Source: Treponema pedis (GTDB lineage Bacteria; Spirochaetota; Spirochaetia; Treponematales; Treponemataceae). Taken from it: DNA of 64,000 nt. Location of the stretch: positions 1,419,367 through 1,483,366 of the forward strand of contig NZ_CP045670.1 in the NCBI RefSeq assembly GCF_017161325.1, read 5' to 3'. Made by a program: the position numbers and the translations under genes. Below, in pieces: positions 15,373-23,745 of this stretch (the stretch's first letter is position 1; each line of letters starts with the position of its first letter). The notes under the pieces were generated by a model. It was given only the letters and a program-made list of their open reading frames with translations. It was not told where the DNA came from and searched no databases.

Positions 15373-16236
15373 CTACATCTTTCCCCCGAAAACGGGGAAA
15401 AATCCGAACTCTCCGTAATCCTTGATTTTTTCAATATGCTGCAACATCTCCATATCGTCGGCGCTGATTTCAAAATCAACATCGATATTTTCTTTAAGAT
15501 GATTTTCGCTGCTTGCCTTAGGTATGCTGATAAGACCAAGCTGAATTGTGTATCGAATACAAAGCCGGGCTGCACTCACGCCGTATTTTTTTGCCGTTTC
15601 GTTAATCACAGGATTTTTAAGGGCTTCGCCGTGAGCCACCGGCGAGTATGCTTCAACTGCAATTCCGTGCGACCGACAAAATTGAATAAGTTCAAGCGGT
15701 GTGTTGGAAATATGACACAAAATTTGGTTTACCATAGGTTTTACGCGGCAGGCAGCCAAAATATTTTCAATATCGCTTTGCAAAAAGTTTGAAACACCTA
15801 TTGCACGAAGTTTCCCGGCCGACAACGCATATTCCAATGCACGCCAAACCGCGCGGTTTTCTTTTAAATAGCGGTTGGCGCTTCGGTTTACCTCTTTCCA
15901 CGGTTGGGGACTGTGGATTATCATCATATCAAGGTATTCCATCTGCATTTTGGAAAGGGTTTCGTCGATTGAACGAGCCGCCTCATCATACGTTTTCCAT
16001 TCCGCAGCAACTTTTGAAGTTACAAAAAGTTCAGAGCGTGCAACGCCGCACTCGCGGATTCCTTTTCCGACTCCGCTTTCGTTTGCATAAGCCTGTGCCG
16101 TATCTATGTGGCGGTATCCAAGCCTGACTGCGTTTTTCACAACCTCCGAAACCTTGCCGTCATCAATGCACCAGGTTCCAAGTGCCGGCTGCGGAATTGT
16201 TACACCATTCGATAAGGTCAATGTGTTTTCTTTCAT
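15373..16236 (-). CDS. Aldo/keto reductase
   Basis: 287-residue NADPH-type aldo/keto reductase. Catalytic residues are visible as Asp and Tyr in HIDTAQAYANE (residues about 43-53), Lys in FVTSKVAAEW and His in MMIIHSPQPW. The VSNFLQSD and SIPKASSENHLKEN motifs that hold the cofactor are present. The start at 16236 follows GAGGGGGGATACA. A TetR-type regulator is divergent from it across 148 bases, so it is the probable target of that regulator. The substrate is unknown. Confidence 0.9.
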   Translation of the reverse strand: MKENTLTLSNGVTIPQPALGTWCIDDGKVSEVVKNAVRLGYRHIDTAQAYANESGVGKGIRECGVARSELFVTSKVAAEWKTYDEAARSIDETLSKMQMEYLDMMIIHSPQPWKEVNRSANRYLKENRAVWRALEYALSAGKLRAIGVSNFLQSDIENILAACRVKPMVNQILCHISNTPLELIQFCRSHGIAVEAYSPVAHGEALKNPVINETAKKYGVSAARLCIRYTIQLGLISIPKASSENHLKENIDVDFEISADDMEMLQHIEKIKDYGEFGFFPVFGGKM

Positions 16237-16316
16237 TGTATCCCCCCTCTCTCAAAAATAAGCAACGTTTTGTCGCTAAAACAGAATATAACATAATATT
16301 AGTTACAAGTCAATAG

Positions 16317-16331
16317 TAAAATGCAATTTTA
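16317..16331. promoter_or_regulatory. Candidate TetR operator, AT-rich palindrome
   Basis: TAAAATGCAATTTTA is a near-perfect palindrome in the intergenic region between the aldo/keto reductase and the TetR gene, placed where it could control both. Only its position and symmetry support it. Confidence 0.3.
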
Positions 16332-16349
16332 TTAACACTTTGCCGCTTA

Positions 16350-16378
16350 TTGTAAAAATAATAAAATTATCGTATAGT
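16350..16378 (+). promoter_or_regulatory. Promoter of the TetR regulator, giving a nearly leaderless mRNA
   Basis: TTGTAA (16350-16355), a 17-base spacer and TATAGT (16373-16378). Transcription would begin at or within a few bases of the ATG at 16385, which has no Shine-Dalgarno sequence. This also argues against the upstream ATG at 16340, which lies above the promoter. Confidence 0.5.
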
Positions 16379-16384
16379 GTACGC

Positions 16385-17062
16385 ATGGCAAATTATATCC
16401 GAGCCCGAAGCGGCGAGCACAAAGAAGAACGCCTTAATCAGATAAAGGCGGCAACGGCGAGTCTTTTTGAAAGTATACCCTATGCTGAACTGACACTTAC
16501 TACAATCGCCGAAAAACTTGGCTGCTCGCGTGCAAATCTTTATAAATATATTTCTACAAAAGAAGAAATTATTTTGGAAATTGCAAGCGATAAAATGACA
16601 GCCTATTACAATTCGCTGCTTTCCGCCTTTCCGGAAGGAAATAATTTTTCAGTCGAAGTGATTTCGGAGGTATGGGCAGGAATCCTAAACGCAAACCAAG
16701 ATTATATGCGCTATGTTTCGTACTTAAATCCCGTTATTGAAACGAATGTTACGGTTGAGCGGCTTTCCGTTTTTAAGAAAAGCTATTATGAAAAGGCAAA
16801 TGCACTGTGCGATAGGCTTTCTGCCATGCTAAATGTTGCTTTTGAAAGAGCTTATAAAATACAACTGGACGTTTTATTTTTTGCTTCAAGCAATGCAATT
16901 TGCTGTTATAAAAATCCGCTTGTGCAGGAAGCCTTAAAACTTATAGAAATAACTCCGCCTAAAATGGACTTTTACAAAGATATGAAAGAATTTGTTCTTA
17001 TGCGGATTCAATGGGAAAAAAGTTTTTCCGCGCCCTTGCTGTCCGGTAAGCTTTCAGGATAG
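16385..17062 (+). CDS. TetR-family transcriptional regulator
   Basis: 225 residues from the ATG at 16385 (MANYIRARSGEHKEERLNQI). The DNA-binding domain is clear: AATASLFESIPYAELTLTTI followed by AEKLGCSRANLYKYISTKEE (residues about 23-62). The C-terminal ligand domain is variable and gives no ligand clue. It is divergent from the aldo/keto reductase gene and probably represses it and itself. Confidence 0.85.
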   Translation: MANYIRARSGEHKEERLNQIKAATASLFESIPYAELTLTTIAEKLGCSRANLYKYISTKEEIILEIASDKMTAYYNSLLSAFPEGNNFSVEVISEVWAGILNANQDYMRYVSYLNPVIETNVTVERLSVFKKSYYEKANALCDRLSAMLNVAFERAYKIQLDVLFFASSNAICCYKNPLVQEALKLIEITPPKMDFYKDMKEFVLMRIQWEKSFSAPLLSGKLSG

Positions 17063-17067
17063 CATTT

Positions 17068-17139
17068 GTTTAACCTGCAAATCGGCTTGCTCCGCTGTCG
17101 GTTTTGAAAACTTTTCGGCTTTGAATCGGGGTGTTAGAT
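17068..17139 (-). repeat. attC-like integron site at the HepT 3' end
   Basis: GTTTAAC (17068-17074) and GTTAGAT (17133-17139) bracket a 72-bp imperfect palindrome containing CAAATCGGCTT and CGGCTTTGAATCGGGG. On the minus strand the HepT stop codon (17134-17136) falls inside the first core, as is usual for cassette genes. Confidence 0.7.
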
Positions 17140-17475
17140 GAAATTCCTCGACTTAATTTGATACATTAACTCAGGAATTGATTCCGATGCAATCAGCCAA
17201 ATTCGATCCGTTAAGATTTCTCCATAATCATGAACAATTTTGTTTCTTAACCCAATAATTTTTGTCCAAGGAATATCCGGATTTTCTTGCATAAAATCTT
17301 TGGAAAGATGATTCGCTGCTTCTCCAATTATTTGTATTAATCTTTCAATCGCTAATCTTTTTATACGATTATTTACAAAACTATTATGATTTTCGTCTTT
17401 TATAATATCAATCACTTCTTGTGAATACTTTAATATATCGTAAATATAACTTTTATCACGCTCATTATGAAACAT
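17134..17475 (-). CDS. hepT: HepT-like toxin (HEPN ribonuclease)
   Basis: 113 residues of the HepT/DUF86 family. The catalytic RX4-6HXY motif is RNKIVHDY (residues about 89-96), and the preceding helix RLAIERLIQIIGEAANHLSK is typical. HepT toxins are RNases that are neutralised by adenylylation of the Tyr in this motif by the MntA partner. The start overlaps the end of the antitoxin gene by 11 bases. The stop codon is built by the attC core, marking it as a mobile integron cassette. Confidence 0.85.
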   Translation of the reverse strand: MFHNERDKSYIYDILKYSQEVIDIIKDENHNSFVNNRIKRLAIERLIQIIGEAANHLSKDFMQENPDIPWTKIIGLRNKIVHDYGEILTDRIWLIASESIPELMYQIKSRNFI

Positions 17476-17788
17476 AAAGAGGCTCCCTAGAATTCATTAT
17501 TGCTTCTCTTCTATATGGATTTACTAAAGCATCAGGTTCCACAATATCAACATTTCTTTTTGTAATATTCTGAAGATAGTCTTGTATATCAAGTATATCA
17601 AAAAGTGATATTTTTTCAGAATTTCTAAACTCTATAAGAAAATCAACATCGCTTTCACTCGTACAATCATTTCGTATTGAAGAGCCAAATACAGATATTT
17701 CTTTAATATTATACTTAGAAATTATATATTCTAAATCTTTGTGAGTTACATAGATTCCATTGTTTGAAAGCTTTTCAAATACTGTCAT
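17465..17788 (-). CDS. mntA: MntA-like minimal nucleotidyltransferase antitoxin
   Basis: 107 residues with the nucleotidyltransferase signature ISVFGSSIRNDCTSESDVDF (residues about 31-50), which contains the GSX10DXD metal-binding pattern. In MntA-HepT systems this enzyme adds AMP to the HepT tyrosine. The gene precedes and overlaps hepT, the standard order. The start at 17788 has AAGGGAAAGAAA upstream. Confidence 0.85.
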   Translation of the reverse strand: MTVFEKLSNNGIYVTHKDLEYIISKYNIKEISVFGSSIRNDCTSESDVDFLIEFRNSEKISLFDILDIQDYLQNITKRNVDIVEPDALVNPYRREAIMNSREPLYVS

Positions 17789-17856
17789 TTTCTTTCCCTT
17801 TTAACTATACCACATCTTTATCAAAATCGCAAGATGAAGTTAATTTCTTACTATAG

Positions 17857-18021
17857 TTACAGAGCCGAACAAGTCCCTGCCCAACCTTCAGGATAGCGGG
17901 GTTCAATTTTGTTTATTATTTGTGTTACAACCCATTTGGAAAGAGACATCCTGTCTGCACGCGCTTCATGTTCAACTTTTGAAATTTGCTCTTGCGTTAA
18001 ATATAATGATAATTGCGGCAT
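17857..18021 (-). CDS. Ribbon-helix-helix antitoxin-like protein
   Basis: 54 residues from the ATG at 18021, which has GGGAGGTACATT before it. MPQLSLYLTQEQISKVEHEA begins with a beta strand of the type that forms the ribbon, then helix LSKWVVTQIINKI. This is the architecture of CopG/Arc-type antitoxins. No toxin partner is present on either side, so it is a solitary antitoxin or one whose toxin was lost. It sits between attC-like sequences and is probably another cassette. Confidence 0.65.
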   Translation of the reverse strand: MPQLSLYLTQEQISKVEHEARADRMSLSKWVVTQIINKIEPRYPEGWAGTCSAL

Positions 18022-18057
18022 AATGTACCTCCCAGTATTTTTTATCTTTTTACAATA

Positions 18058-18105
18058 AGGGTTGCGTAAACCGCCGTCGGCTTTGAAGCGGGGGGTGCAT
18101 TTTAC
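18058..18105 (-). repeat. Degenerate attC-like sequence
   Basis: GCGTAAACCGCC and GTCGGCTTTGAAGCGGGG match the arms of the site at 17068-17139, but both core heptamers are degraded. It lies 5' of the RHH gene. Confidence 0.35.
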
Positions 18106-18190
18106 CGAGCGTAAGCTCACGGAGTCTATACGCTTTTTCAGTATACACCGCTCCGCTTCTTTTACCGAACATTAAACCTTTTACTAAACA

Positions 18191-20302
18191 TCACACCTTA
18201 AACTTTCCGACTTCCCGTGCCAAAGACTCAATGCTCTGTTTGTTCTTTTGGGTAATTTCGTTTACCTCTTGCACGGCATTATTTATCTGCACGGCACCGG
18301 AAGCCATTTCGTTCATGCTGTCGGTTATCGTGCGGGTTAAATTGTCGAGTTTGTTCATTTCTTCGGCGACGCCTTCACCGCCTTTAAGCATTTCGGCGGA
18401 GCCGGCTTTTACTTCTACAGTTACTTCGTTAATGTTTTTAATAGCGGATAACACTTCACGACTTCCGTTTTCCTGTTCGCTCATTGCTTCCATAATGCGG
18501 TTACTCATCTCTTTTACTTTTTCGGCGAGGGAGTATATTGCATTGAACTTTTCTTCTACGGTTTTGGAAGAAGCGGAAAGCGTTTCGATTTCGCCCGATA
18601 AGGTCTTTAATGTTGCAGTAATGGTTTTGCCCTGTACGGAAGACTCTTCCGCAAGTTTACGTATTTCGTCGGCGACGACGGCAAAACCTTTTCCGGCATC
18701 TCCTGCATGAGCGGCTTCGATGGCGGCGTTCATAGCTAAAAGGTTTGTTTGGCTTGCAATGTGCTGAATAACGGAGCTTGCCTCTAAAAGTCCGCCCGAT
18801 TCTTCGGCAATTTTTTGCGTTACGCTGTTGGAAGAAGAAAGCGTTTCTTTACCGTCGGCGGTAGCTCTTGCCAAATCTCCGATAACCTCATTACTTTTGC
18901 CTAAGGTCTGCGTAATCGAAGCGATGTTTGCAACCATTTCTTCTACGGAAGAAGAAGACTGCGCAACGCTTGCCGCTTGCGTTTCGATACTGCCGTTTAA
19001 GTTTTTTATGGTGCGGATAATTTCTTCAATCGTGGCGGCGGTTTCGGTTACACTTGCCGCCTGCGTCATCGTCTGCTGTTTAACGCCGTCGATGTTTGCG
19101 CTGATTTGATTAACCGCGCTTGCCGTTTCGGTCATGTTTGAAGAAAGCTCGGTGCCGATTTCCTGCATATTTTCCGTATTGCTGCCGACGGATTTTATTG
19201 ACTTTCCTATTTTTTCGATGGTTTGGTTAAAATATTCGGAAAGGTCTGTTACCTCGTCGTTTCCCTGTAAGGGCAGGCGTACCGTTAAATCGCCCTCGCC
19301 TTGCGAAATATCTTTTAAGGCGGTTACGACTTTTTCAACCGGTTGAACCATTTTGCGGGCGGTAAAAAACACAATCACTAAGGCGGAAAGCAAAATAACA
19401 AGCCCGATGGTAATCATCGATGTGCGTAAGGCATCTATCGTGCCCATAAATTCGTCAACCGGGGCTTTAATAACTACCGTCCAATCGGTGATTTTTATTG
19501 TAGCATACGAAGCAATTTTTTTTATACCCTTGTACTCATAAAACCCGACGGAAGACTTATTTGTTTCCATTGCCATTTTTTCAAATGCGGCAAGAGAAAT
19601 AAGCGTGCTATCGATTTTTACCAGTTCGGCTATATTTTCCGCTTCCTTTACTCTGTCAAAGTCTTTAGAAGCAACGGTGGTTCCTGTTAAACCGAGTACA
19701 TAGCAGTACCCCGTTTTTCCTACAACAATGTCTTTAATTAATTGCGTAAGTGATTCGGCTTTTGTCGCAGCCAATATCACGTTCACAACGGTGCGGGTGT
19801 CATCATATACCGGTACGGCAAACACAATGGCAAGGGTTCCGTCCAAGCGCGATACAAGAGGCTCAGAAATAAAATCTTTGCCGGATACGGCGGCTTTATA
19901 AAAGTCTCTGTCGCCTACAAACGAAGTTTTCCCACCCTCCATATAGCGTGTGCCGTTTGTATCGCAAATATCCAAACGGTGAAACAAGCTGTTAAATGCA
20001 GCTTCTTTTTTTAAATATGCTGTCTTTTCCGAATATGGAATTTCCCGATTGCGTAGAACAGGCGAACGTGCAATGCCTTCAAGGAATTGAAGTATGGCTA
20101 AGGCAGAGCCGTCAATAATTTCCGCAGTATCGACGGCTTTGTCGATTAAATGCATCTCTACTTTTTCGGTAACGGCTCTGCGTGAGGTACGTACCGCTAA
20201 CAAGATTTCAATTGTACTGGCAACAACAACCAATAAACCGAAAATAATCAGTAATTTTAATTTGATTGAAAAGCGTTTTCCATTTTTTTTATTTATCTGC
20301 AT
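18191..20302 (-). CDS. Methyl-accepting chemotaxis protein (dCache, HAMP, MCP)
   Basis: 703 residues. Transmembrane segment 1 at about 15-37 ([20 protein letters not shown]), a periplasmic dCache-type sensor at about 40-285 ([20 protein letters not shown] and [12 protein letters not shown]), segment 2 at about 292-314, HAMP ([20 protein letters not shown]) and a long signalling coiled coil whose tip is [20 protein letters not shown]. It signals through CheA/CheW to the flagellar motor. The ligand is unknown; dCache sensors often bind amino acids. It is closely similar to the MCP at 39951 over the HAMP and signalling parts. It lies among integron cassettes but is too large for one. Confidence 0.9.
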   Translation of the reverse strand: MQINKKNGKRFSIKLKLLIIFGLLVVVASTIEILLAVRTSRRAVTEKVEMHLIDKAVDTAEIIDGSALAILQFLEGIARSPVLRNREIPYSEKTAYLKKEAAFNSLFHRLDICDTNGTRYMEGGKTSFVGDRDFYKAAVSGKDFISEPLVSRLDGTLAIVFAVPVYDDTRTVVNVILAATKAESLTQLIKDIVVGKTGYCYVLGLTGTTVASKDFDRVKEAENIAELVKIDSTLISLAAFEKMAMETNKSSVGFYEYKGIKKIASYATIKITDWTVVIKAPVDEFMGTIDALRTSMITIGLVILLSALVIVFFTARKMVQPVEKVVTALKDISQGEGDLTVRLPLQGNDEVTDLSEYFNQTIEKIGKSIKSVGSNTENMQEIGTELSSNMTETASAVNQISANIDGVKQQTMTQAASVTETAATIEEIIRTIKNLNGSIETQAASVAQSSSSVEEMVANIASITQTLGKSNEVIGDLARATADGKETLSSSNSVTQKIAEESGGLLEASSVIQHIASQTNLLAMNAAIEAAHAGDAGKGFAVVADEIRKLAEESSVQGKTITATLKTLSGEIETLSASSKTVEEKFNAIYSLAEKVKEMSNRIMEAMSEQENGSREVLSAIKNINEVTVEVKAGSAEMLKGGEGVAEEMNKLDNLTRTITDSMNEMASGAVQINNAVQEVNEITQKNKQSIESLAREVGKFKV

Positions 20303-20312
20303 GTGTCGGGGT

Positions 20313-20339
20313 ATTATAGCGTTTTTTCCATTTTGTCAA
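20313..20339 (-). promoter_or_regulatory. Consensus promoter of the MCP, nearly leaderless
   Basis: On the minus strand TTGACA (20334-20339) and TATAAT (20313-20318) are both perfect, with a 15-base spacer. Transcription would begin about 3-5 bases before the ATG at 20302, and no Shine-Dalgarno sequence is present. Confidence 0.6.
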
Positions 20340-20478
20340 GCTCCTTTTTGACGGAAAAATTTTATTTTTGTTTCGTATTGATTATCGATAGTATATATCA
20401 TTTTATTATACTTGTCCAGCAGGTTCGGTATATATAATTTTACTTGGCTTACCTACACAAACGGTGTCAATTCATCAG

Positions 20479-20540
20479 TATTTTAAACAGCAAATCGGCT
20501 TGACCGGCTTTCGGTTTTGAAAACTTTGTTGTACGTTAAT
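20479..20540 (-). repeat. Degenerate attC-like site after the Nudix gene
   Basis: CAGCAAATCGGCTTG and CGGTTTTGAAAAC match the 17068-17139 site almost base for base. The outer cores (TTTTAAAC and GTTAATC) are imperfect. The position, 3' of the Nudix gene on the minus strand, is right for a cassette attC. Confidence 0.45.
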
Positions 20541-20550
20541 CGTTCGTAAC

Positions 20551-21042
20551 TTATATATCCGATTCTTTAATAATTTCCGGCGTTCTCTGTGATGCCAACA
20601 TATCCTTTTTCATTTCAAACAAGGTGTTTTTATCTATCCATTTGTAGCCGATAGTTTCTCCTTCTTGTAAAATGACGGCATTTTTTTTTAAATCGGTACA
20701 GTGTAAATATATCACATAAAGTGTCTGATAACCTTCGTGTACAATTCTTTTGATTTCTATTAGGTCATTAGAAATAATACCTGTTTCTTCTTTTAATTCC
20801 CTGCTTGCGCATTCTATTGCAGTTTCTCCCGATAATGCGGAGCCTCCAGCTGTCAATTCCCACATTCCGCCATAATGTTTTTGTAAATCTCTTTGCATAA
20901 GAAGATATGTTCCGTCATTATGTTTGACTATTATCTCGCACGATAAATGGTACAAACCTTTTGGGATAGTTTTTCCTCGTATCAATTTTTTATTCTCAAT
21001 TTTGCGAAAATTTTTATCATACGCATCCCATATTTCAACCAT
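20551..21042 (-). CDS. Nudix hydrolase
   Basis: 163 residues with a full Nudix box, GSALSGETAIECASRELKEE followed by TGI (residues about 66-88), fitting GX5EX7REUXEEXGU. The N-terminal part (EIWDAYDKNFRKIENKKLIR) resembles the IDI-like Nudix proteins often carried as cassettes. The substrate cannot be predicted. The start at 21042 follows AAAGGAGTTATCA. The gene lies between attC-like sites at 20479 and 21156. Confidence 0.85.
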   Translation of the reverse strand: MVEIWDAYDKNFRKIENKKLIRGKTIPKGLYHLSCEIIVKHNDGTYLLMQRDLQKHYGGMWELTAGGSALSGETAIECASRELKEETGIISNDLIEIKRIVHEGYQTLYVIYLHCTDLKKNAVILQEGETIGYKWIDKNTLFEMKKDMLASQRTPEIIKESDI

Positions 21043-21155
21043 TGATAACTCCTTTATATCTTCCTGAATTTCTGTTTATTTAAACGACTGTTTTCCAAAC
21101 AATAAAGTTGTGTTCTTTCATTCAGCAGACTTTTTGTGCTGTGAGTATAGTATTT

Positions 21156-21210
21156 GCTTAACCGCAAGCAAGCGCAATCCCGTTTGTCAGCATTAAAGCG
21201 GGCGTTATAT
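21156..21210 (-). repeat. attC-like integron site
   Basis: GCTTAAC (21156-21162) and GTTATAT (21204-21210, one position off consensus) bracket a palindrome with CGCAATCCCGTTTG and AGCATTAAAGCGGGCG. On the minus strand it follows the stop of the 260-aa membrane protein by 16 bases. Confidence 0.6.
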
Positions 21211-21225
21211 AAAAATATTAACTGC

Positions 21226-22008
21226 CTACTTTTCCAGTTGTCTATCTTGAAAATATAAAACAATTATTTTATTGTTATATTTTATAGGATAAAACATTTC
21301 ATAATTTCCATCATATGCGCTGAATTTCTTTTCTAAGAAATTATTTTGAAACACTTTTTCTAAATACTCTCGTTGTTTTATATCACTCTGAAATACAAAA
21401 TCGACTTTATCGGGTTTACTGTCATTTTTTATGTAATAATAATTATCAAACATCAAAAATACCGGAACACCGTCGATTGAATCATTAACAAGTATTGAGA
21501 TGTTTTCATAGTTTCTGTCCAGTTTTGATAATAACTTAAGTTTTGCGGACGTATTATTAATCCATTCTTTCGAGAATTCATAATTTATGATTTCATCAAT
21601 AACATTTTTATTGCTAACAACTATTGATTCGGCGGATTGTACTAACATACGTTCTTTTTTACGGGTTGTCAAATAGTCTCCTGAAAATAATAAAATTGTA
21701 ATTATTGGAAATAATGATATAAGACAAATTAAACTTATTTTATTACCGGTTTGTTTTGAATCGGCAGTATCATTATTATGTTTTTCCGCTATTCTTGTCA
21801 AATTGAACATAACATTTGTAATTAATGCACCGAACATCAAAGCCAATATTCCCAATATGCTTAAGTAAAATGTTTCAGTCAAATTTTCTCTAAAAACTTT
21901 TAAACCGAAAACATTCATAACAATAAAAGTGAATACCCAATAGCATAATGCAATAACCGATATAATGCATAAAACATTACTTAATTTCACAATTCTTTTT
22001 GCAGTCAT
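21226..22008 (-). CDS. Membrane protein of unknown function, likely cassette gene
   Basis: 260 residues. Hydrophobic segments occur at about 11-33 (VLCIISVIALCYWVFTFIVM), 45-69 (TFYLSILGILALMFGALITN) and 92-111 (ISLICLISLFPIITILLFSG). A soluble domain of about 140 residues follows (SIVVSNKNVIDEIINYEFSK and FSAYDGNYEMFYPIKYNNKI). The start at 22008 has AAAGGAGAAAGAT. No family is recognised. It is followed directly by an attC-like site. Confidence 0.6.
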   Translation of the reverse strand: MTAKRIVKLSNVLCIISVIALCYWVFTFIVMNVFGLKVFRENLTETFYLSILGILALMFGALITNVMFNLTRIAEKHNNDTADSKQTGNKISLICLISLFPIITILLFSGDYLTTRKKERMLVQSAESIVVSNKNVIDEIINYEFSKEWINNTSAKLKLLSKLDRNYENISILVNDSIDGVPVFLMFDNYYYIKNDSKPDKVDFVFQSDIKQREYLEKVFQNNFLEKKFSAYDGNYEMFYPIKYNNKIIVLYFQDRQLEK

Positions 22009-22032
22009 ATCTTTCTCCTTTATTTTATCTAC

Positions 22033-22063
22033 CGCAATAGCGGCATTAATCTAATATTCGCTA
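22033..22063 (-). repeat. Half attC-like relic
   Basis: GGCATTAATCTAATATTCGCTAAAC is almost the outer left arm of the sites at 7516 and 23117, including their conserved flank (TAATATTC or AACATTC). The right arm is missing. It sits at the 3' end of the DUF2807 gene. Confidence 0.35.
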
Positions 22064-22069
22064 AACCCT

Positions 22070-22912
22070 TTATTCCAATTTTTCTATTTTTGCCGAACCG
22101 GAAGAATTCAAGGTAACTTTTTGCGGATTGCCTGCATACCGGACAGTTGCGGAACCAGATGTGGTTGCCTTTAAACTTGTTTCGGCATATATTTCAATAT
22201 TCCCGGAACCGGAAATCGTGCAAGAAATATCTTTAGCCTTAAGCTCCGTCGCCTTTAGAGTTCCCGAACCTGAAACACTGACAATAATTTTTTCAGCAGT
22301 CCCTTTTAAATATGTATCACTTATACCCGATGTATTCAAAGTTATATTGTTTGCAATAACATCGGCAATTACATTTGTGCTTCCGCTAGCCTTAAGAAAA
22401 AACTCTTCCATCTTGCCTTTTAAATCTGTTTTCCCCGCACCTGAAATATCGATACCGATACTGCGTGCAATAATATCGGCTGTTATAGAACCTGCACCTC
22501 TGATAGATAATGACACCGACATATCTTTATCATAAAAACCAGAAACTGTACTTTCCGTACGCCCAGCCGCGGATAGGCTTTTTATTTTGGGCATCGTAAT
22601 GAATATTTCAGCCTTGCCGTCCCGTATATTGATATTACTCTTTGTTTTAATGATGAGTTTTTCATCTGCTTTGTTGACATACACATCAACAAATTCAAAT
22701 AAATTTGAATTAAGAGCAATTTCAACCTTAAAGGCTTCTCCACGTATTATGTTTGCAGATGAGGAAAATAGACTTATATCTACAGAATCAAAATCTTCAA
22801 GATTGAAAGTTTTAGTTTCAATCTTTTTATTTCCGTATATGGTTTTCATTGAAACACAGTTTGCCGATATGAGCACATAAAAAATACAAAGTATACTTAT
22901 AACTTTTTTCAT
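22070..22912 (-). CDS. DUF2807 (GIN domain) lipoprotein-like exported protein
   Basis: 280 residues with a signal sequence ending at a possible lipidated Cys (FYVLISANC, residue 19 or 20). The rest is a repetitive beta-helix-like DUF2807 domain (VDISLFSSSANIIRGEAFKV, ITMPKIKSLSAAGRTESTVS, SIGIDISGAGKTDLKGKMEE, SCTISGSGNIEIYAE). The family is described as putative auto-transporter adhesin head GIN domain; its function is not proven. The start at 22912 follows GGAGGTTTAAA. Confidence 0.8.
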   Translation of the reverse strand: MKKVISILCIFYVLISANCVSMKTIYGNKKIETKTFNLEDFDSVDISLFSSSANIIRGEAFKVEIALNSNLFEFVDVYVNKADEKLIIKTKSNINIRDGKAEIFITMPKIKSLSAAGRTESTVSGFYDKDMSVSLSIRGAGSITADIIARSIGIDISGAGKTDLKGKMEEFFLKASGSTNVIADVIANNITLNTSGISDTYLKGTAEKIIVSVSGSGTLKATELKAKDISCTISGSGNIEIYAETSLKATTSGSATVRYAGNPQKVTLNSSGSAKIEKLE

Positions 22913-23004
22913 TTTAAACCTCCATAATTATAATGTAGTTTATCTATATATTAGTATAGTTCCTTTAAGTTTTTCTGTCAATGTTTTATTTGAAGCTGAC
23001 TATA

Positions 23005-23077
23005 GGGCAATTTTTCTGAAATTATTTAAGTGCTCTTAATATAATTTACGCTATTATAAATTGCAAGAGGTATTGCC
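23005..23077. repeat. Possible relic of an IS30-like element end (MITE-like)
   Basis: TAAATTGCAAGAGGTATTGCC (23057-23077) differs by one base from the left edge of the IS element at 6247-6267. GGGCAATTTTT at 23005-23015 is similar to the opposite end. The two facing ends are only about 50 bases apart, so this could be a tiny non-autonomous derivative. Confidence 0.35.
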
Positions 23078-23116
23078 GCTCATTATGCCGCGAATAGCGA
23101 CATCAGCCTAATATTC

Positions 23117-23171
23117 TCTTAGCCCGCATTTGCGGTTTATTCGCGATGTCAACTTGAAGCGGGTGTTAGAT
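23117..23171 (-). repeat. attC-like integron site
   Basis: TCTTAGC (23117-23123, degenerate) and GTTAGAT (23165-23171, consensus) bracket a palindrome built from CCGCATTTGCGG and GATGTCAACTTGAAGCGGG, closely related to the site at 7516-7572. No convincing gene follows immediately on either side. Confidence 0.55.
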
Positions 23172-23502
23172 GATTTTTTACTGTTTAAATCCAATTTCAG
23201 AATCAAATACATTGAAAAAATATTTTCCAATGCTTCCGTATACTCTTTCAGCTCTTTTTAATAATTGGAATGAATTCGTATCGGAATATATAAATCGAAT
23301 GGTTGCATTTTATAATAAATATCGGTTTTTGTATATTCTTCCGATACCGTAAAGCATTATCCGTTTCTTTCCGAGGACGAAGCAGCAATCCTTCCGTTTC
23401 AAGTGTTACAGTAATTCCTTACGATTTTTCTTTGCCGCCGGAAGTTTCACATCATTGCCCGATAACTTATATCATGTAATTCGGATAATTGTTCTCATAA
23501 AA
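23172..23502. other. No supported gene in this stretch
   Basis: An ATG at 23170 opens 60 codons with no ribosome binding site, and the opposite strand has 41 protein-like codons without a start (ending SIGKYFFNVFDSEIGFKQ). Both are best read as decayed cassette remains. Confidence 0.4.
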
Positions 23503-23660
23503 TAAGCAAGCGGAAAAAATATCAATTTTTGAGCATTGCTTGTTTTCCGCACTTTTGTAACGAAGTGAAAAAGTGCATACAATAATGCAAGTTTGCAAAA
23601 TAGTTTTTCAAGCAAACTCGAGGAGTGTTTTTACTCAATGCTATTTGCATTGAGTAAAGT
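23503..23660. repeat. Modular hairpin repeat, copy C
   Basis: The usual series of hairpins with changed stems: AAGCAAG/CATTGCTT, GCACTTTT/AAAAAGTGC, AGTTTGC/GCAAACT and TTTACTCAATGC/GCATTGAGTAAA. The text between the stems (CAAAATAGTTTTTCAAGC) is shared with copy A. Confidence 0.65.
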
Positions 23661-23745
23661 AAACCTTCTAAAATAAAATTTAAATATTCTTTACTTAGCG
23701 TCATACTATGTACCTATTTTTATCTTGCGGATTTATTCCGCCGGT

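Noticed and set aside
23170-23352. 60-codon ORF right after the attC-like site
   Set aside because: No ribosome binding site, no recognisable features, and the opposite strand looks at least as protein-like; treated as decayed cassette sequence.
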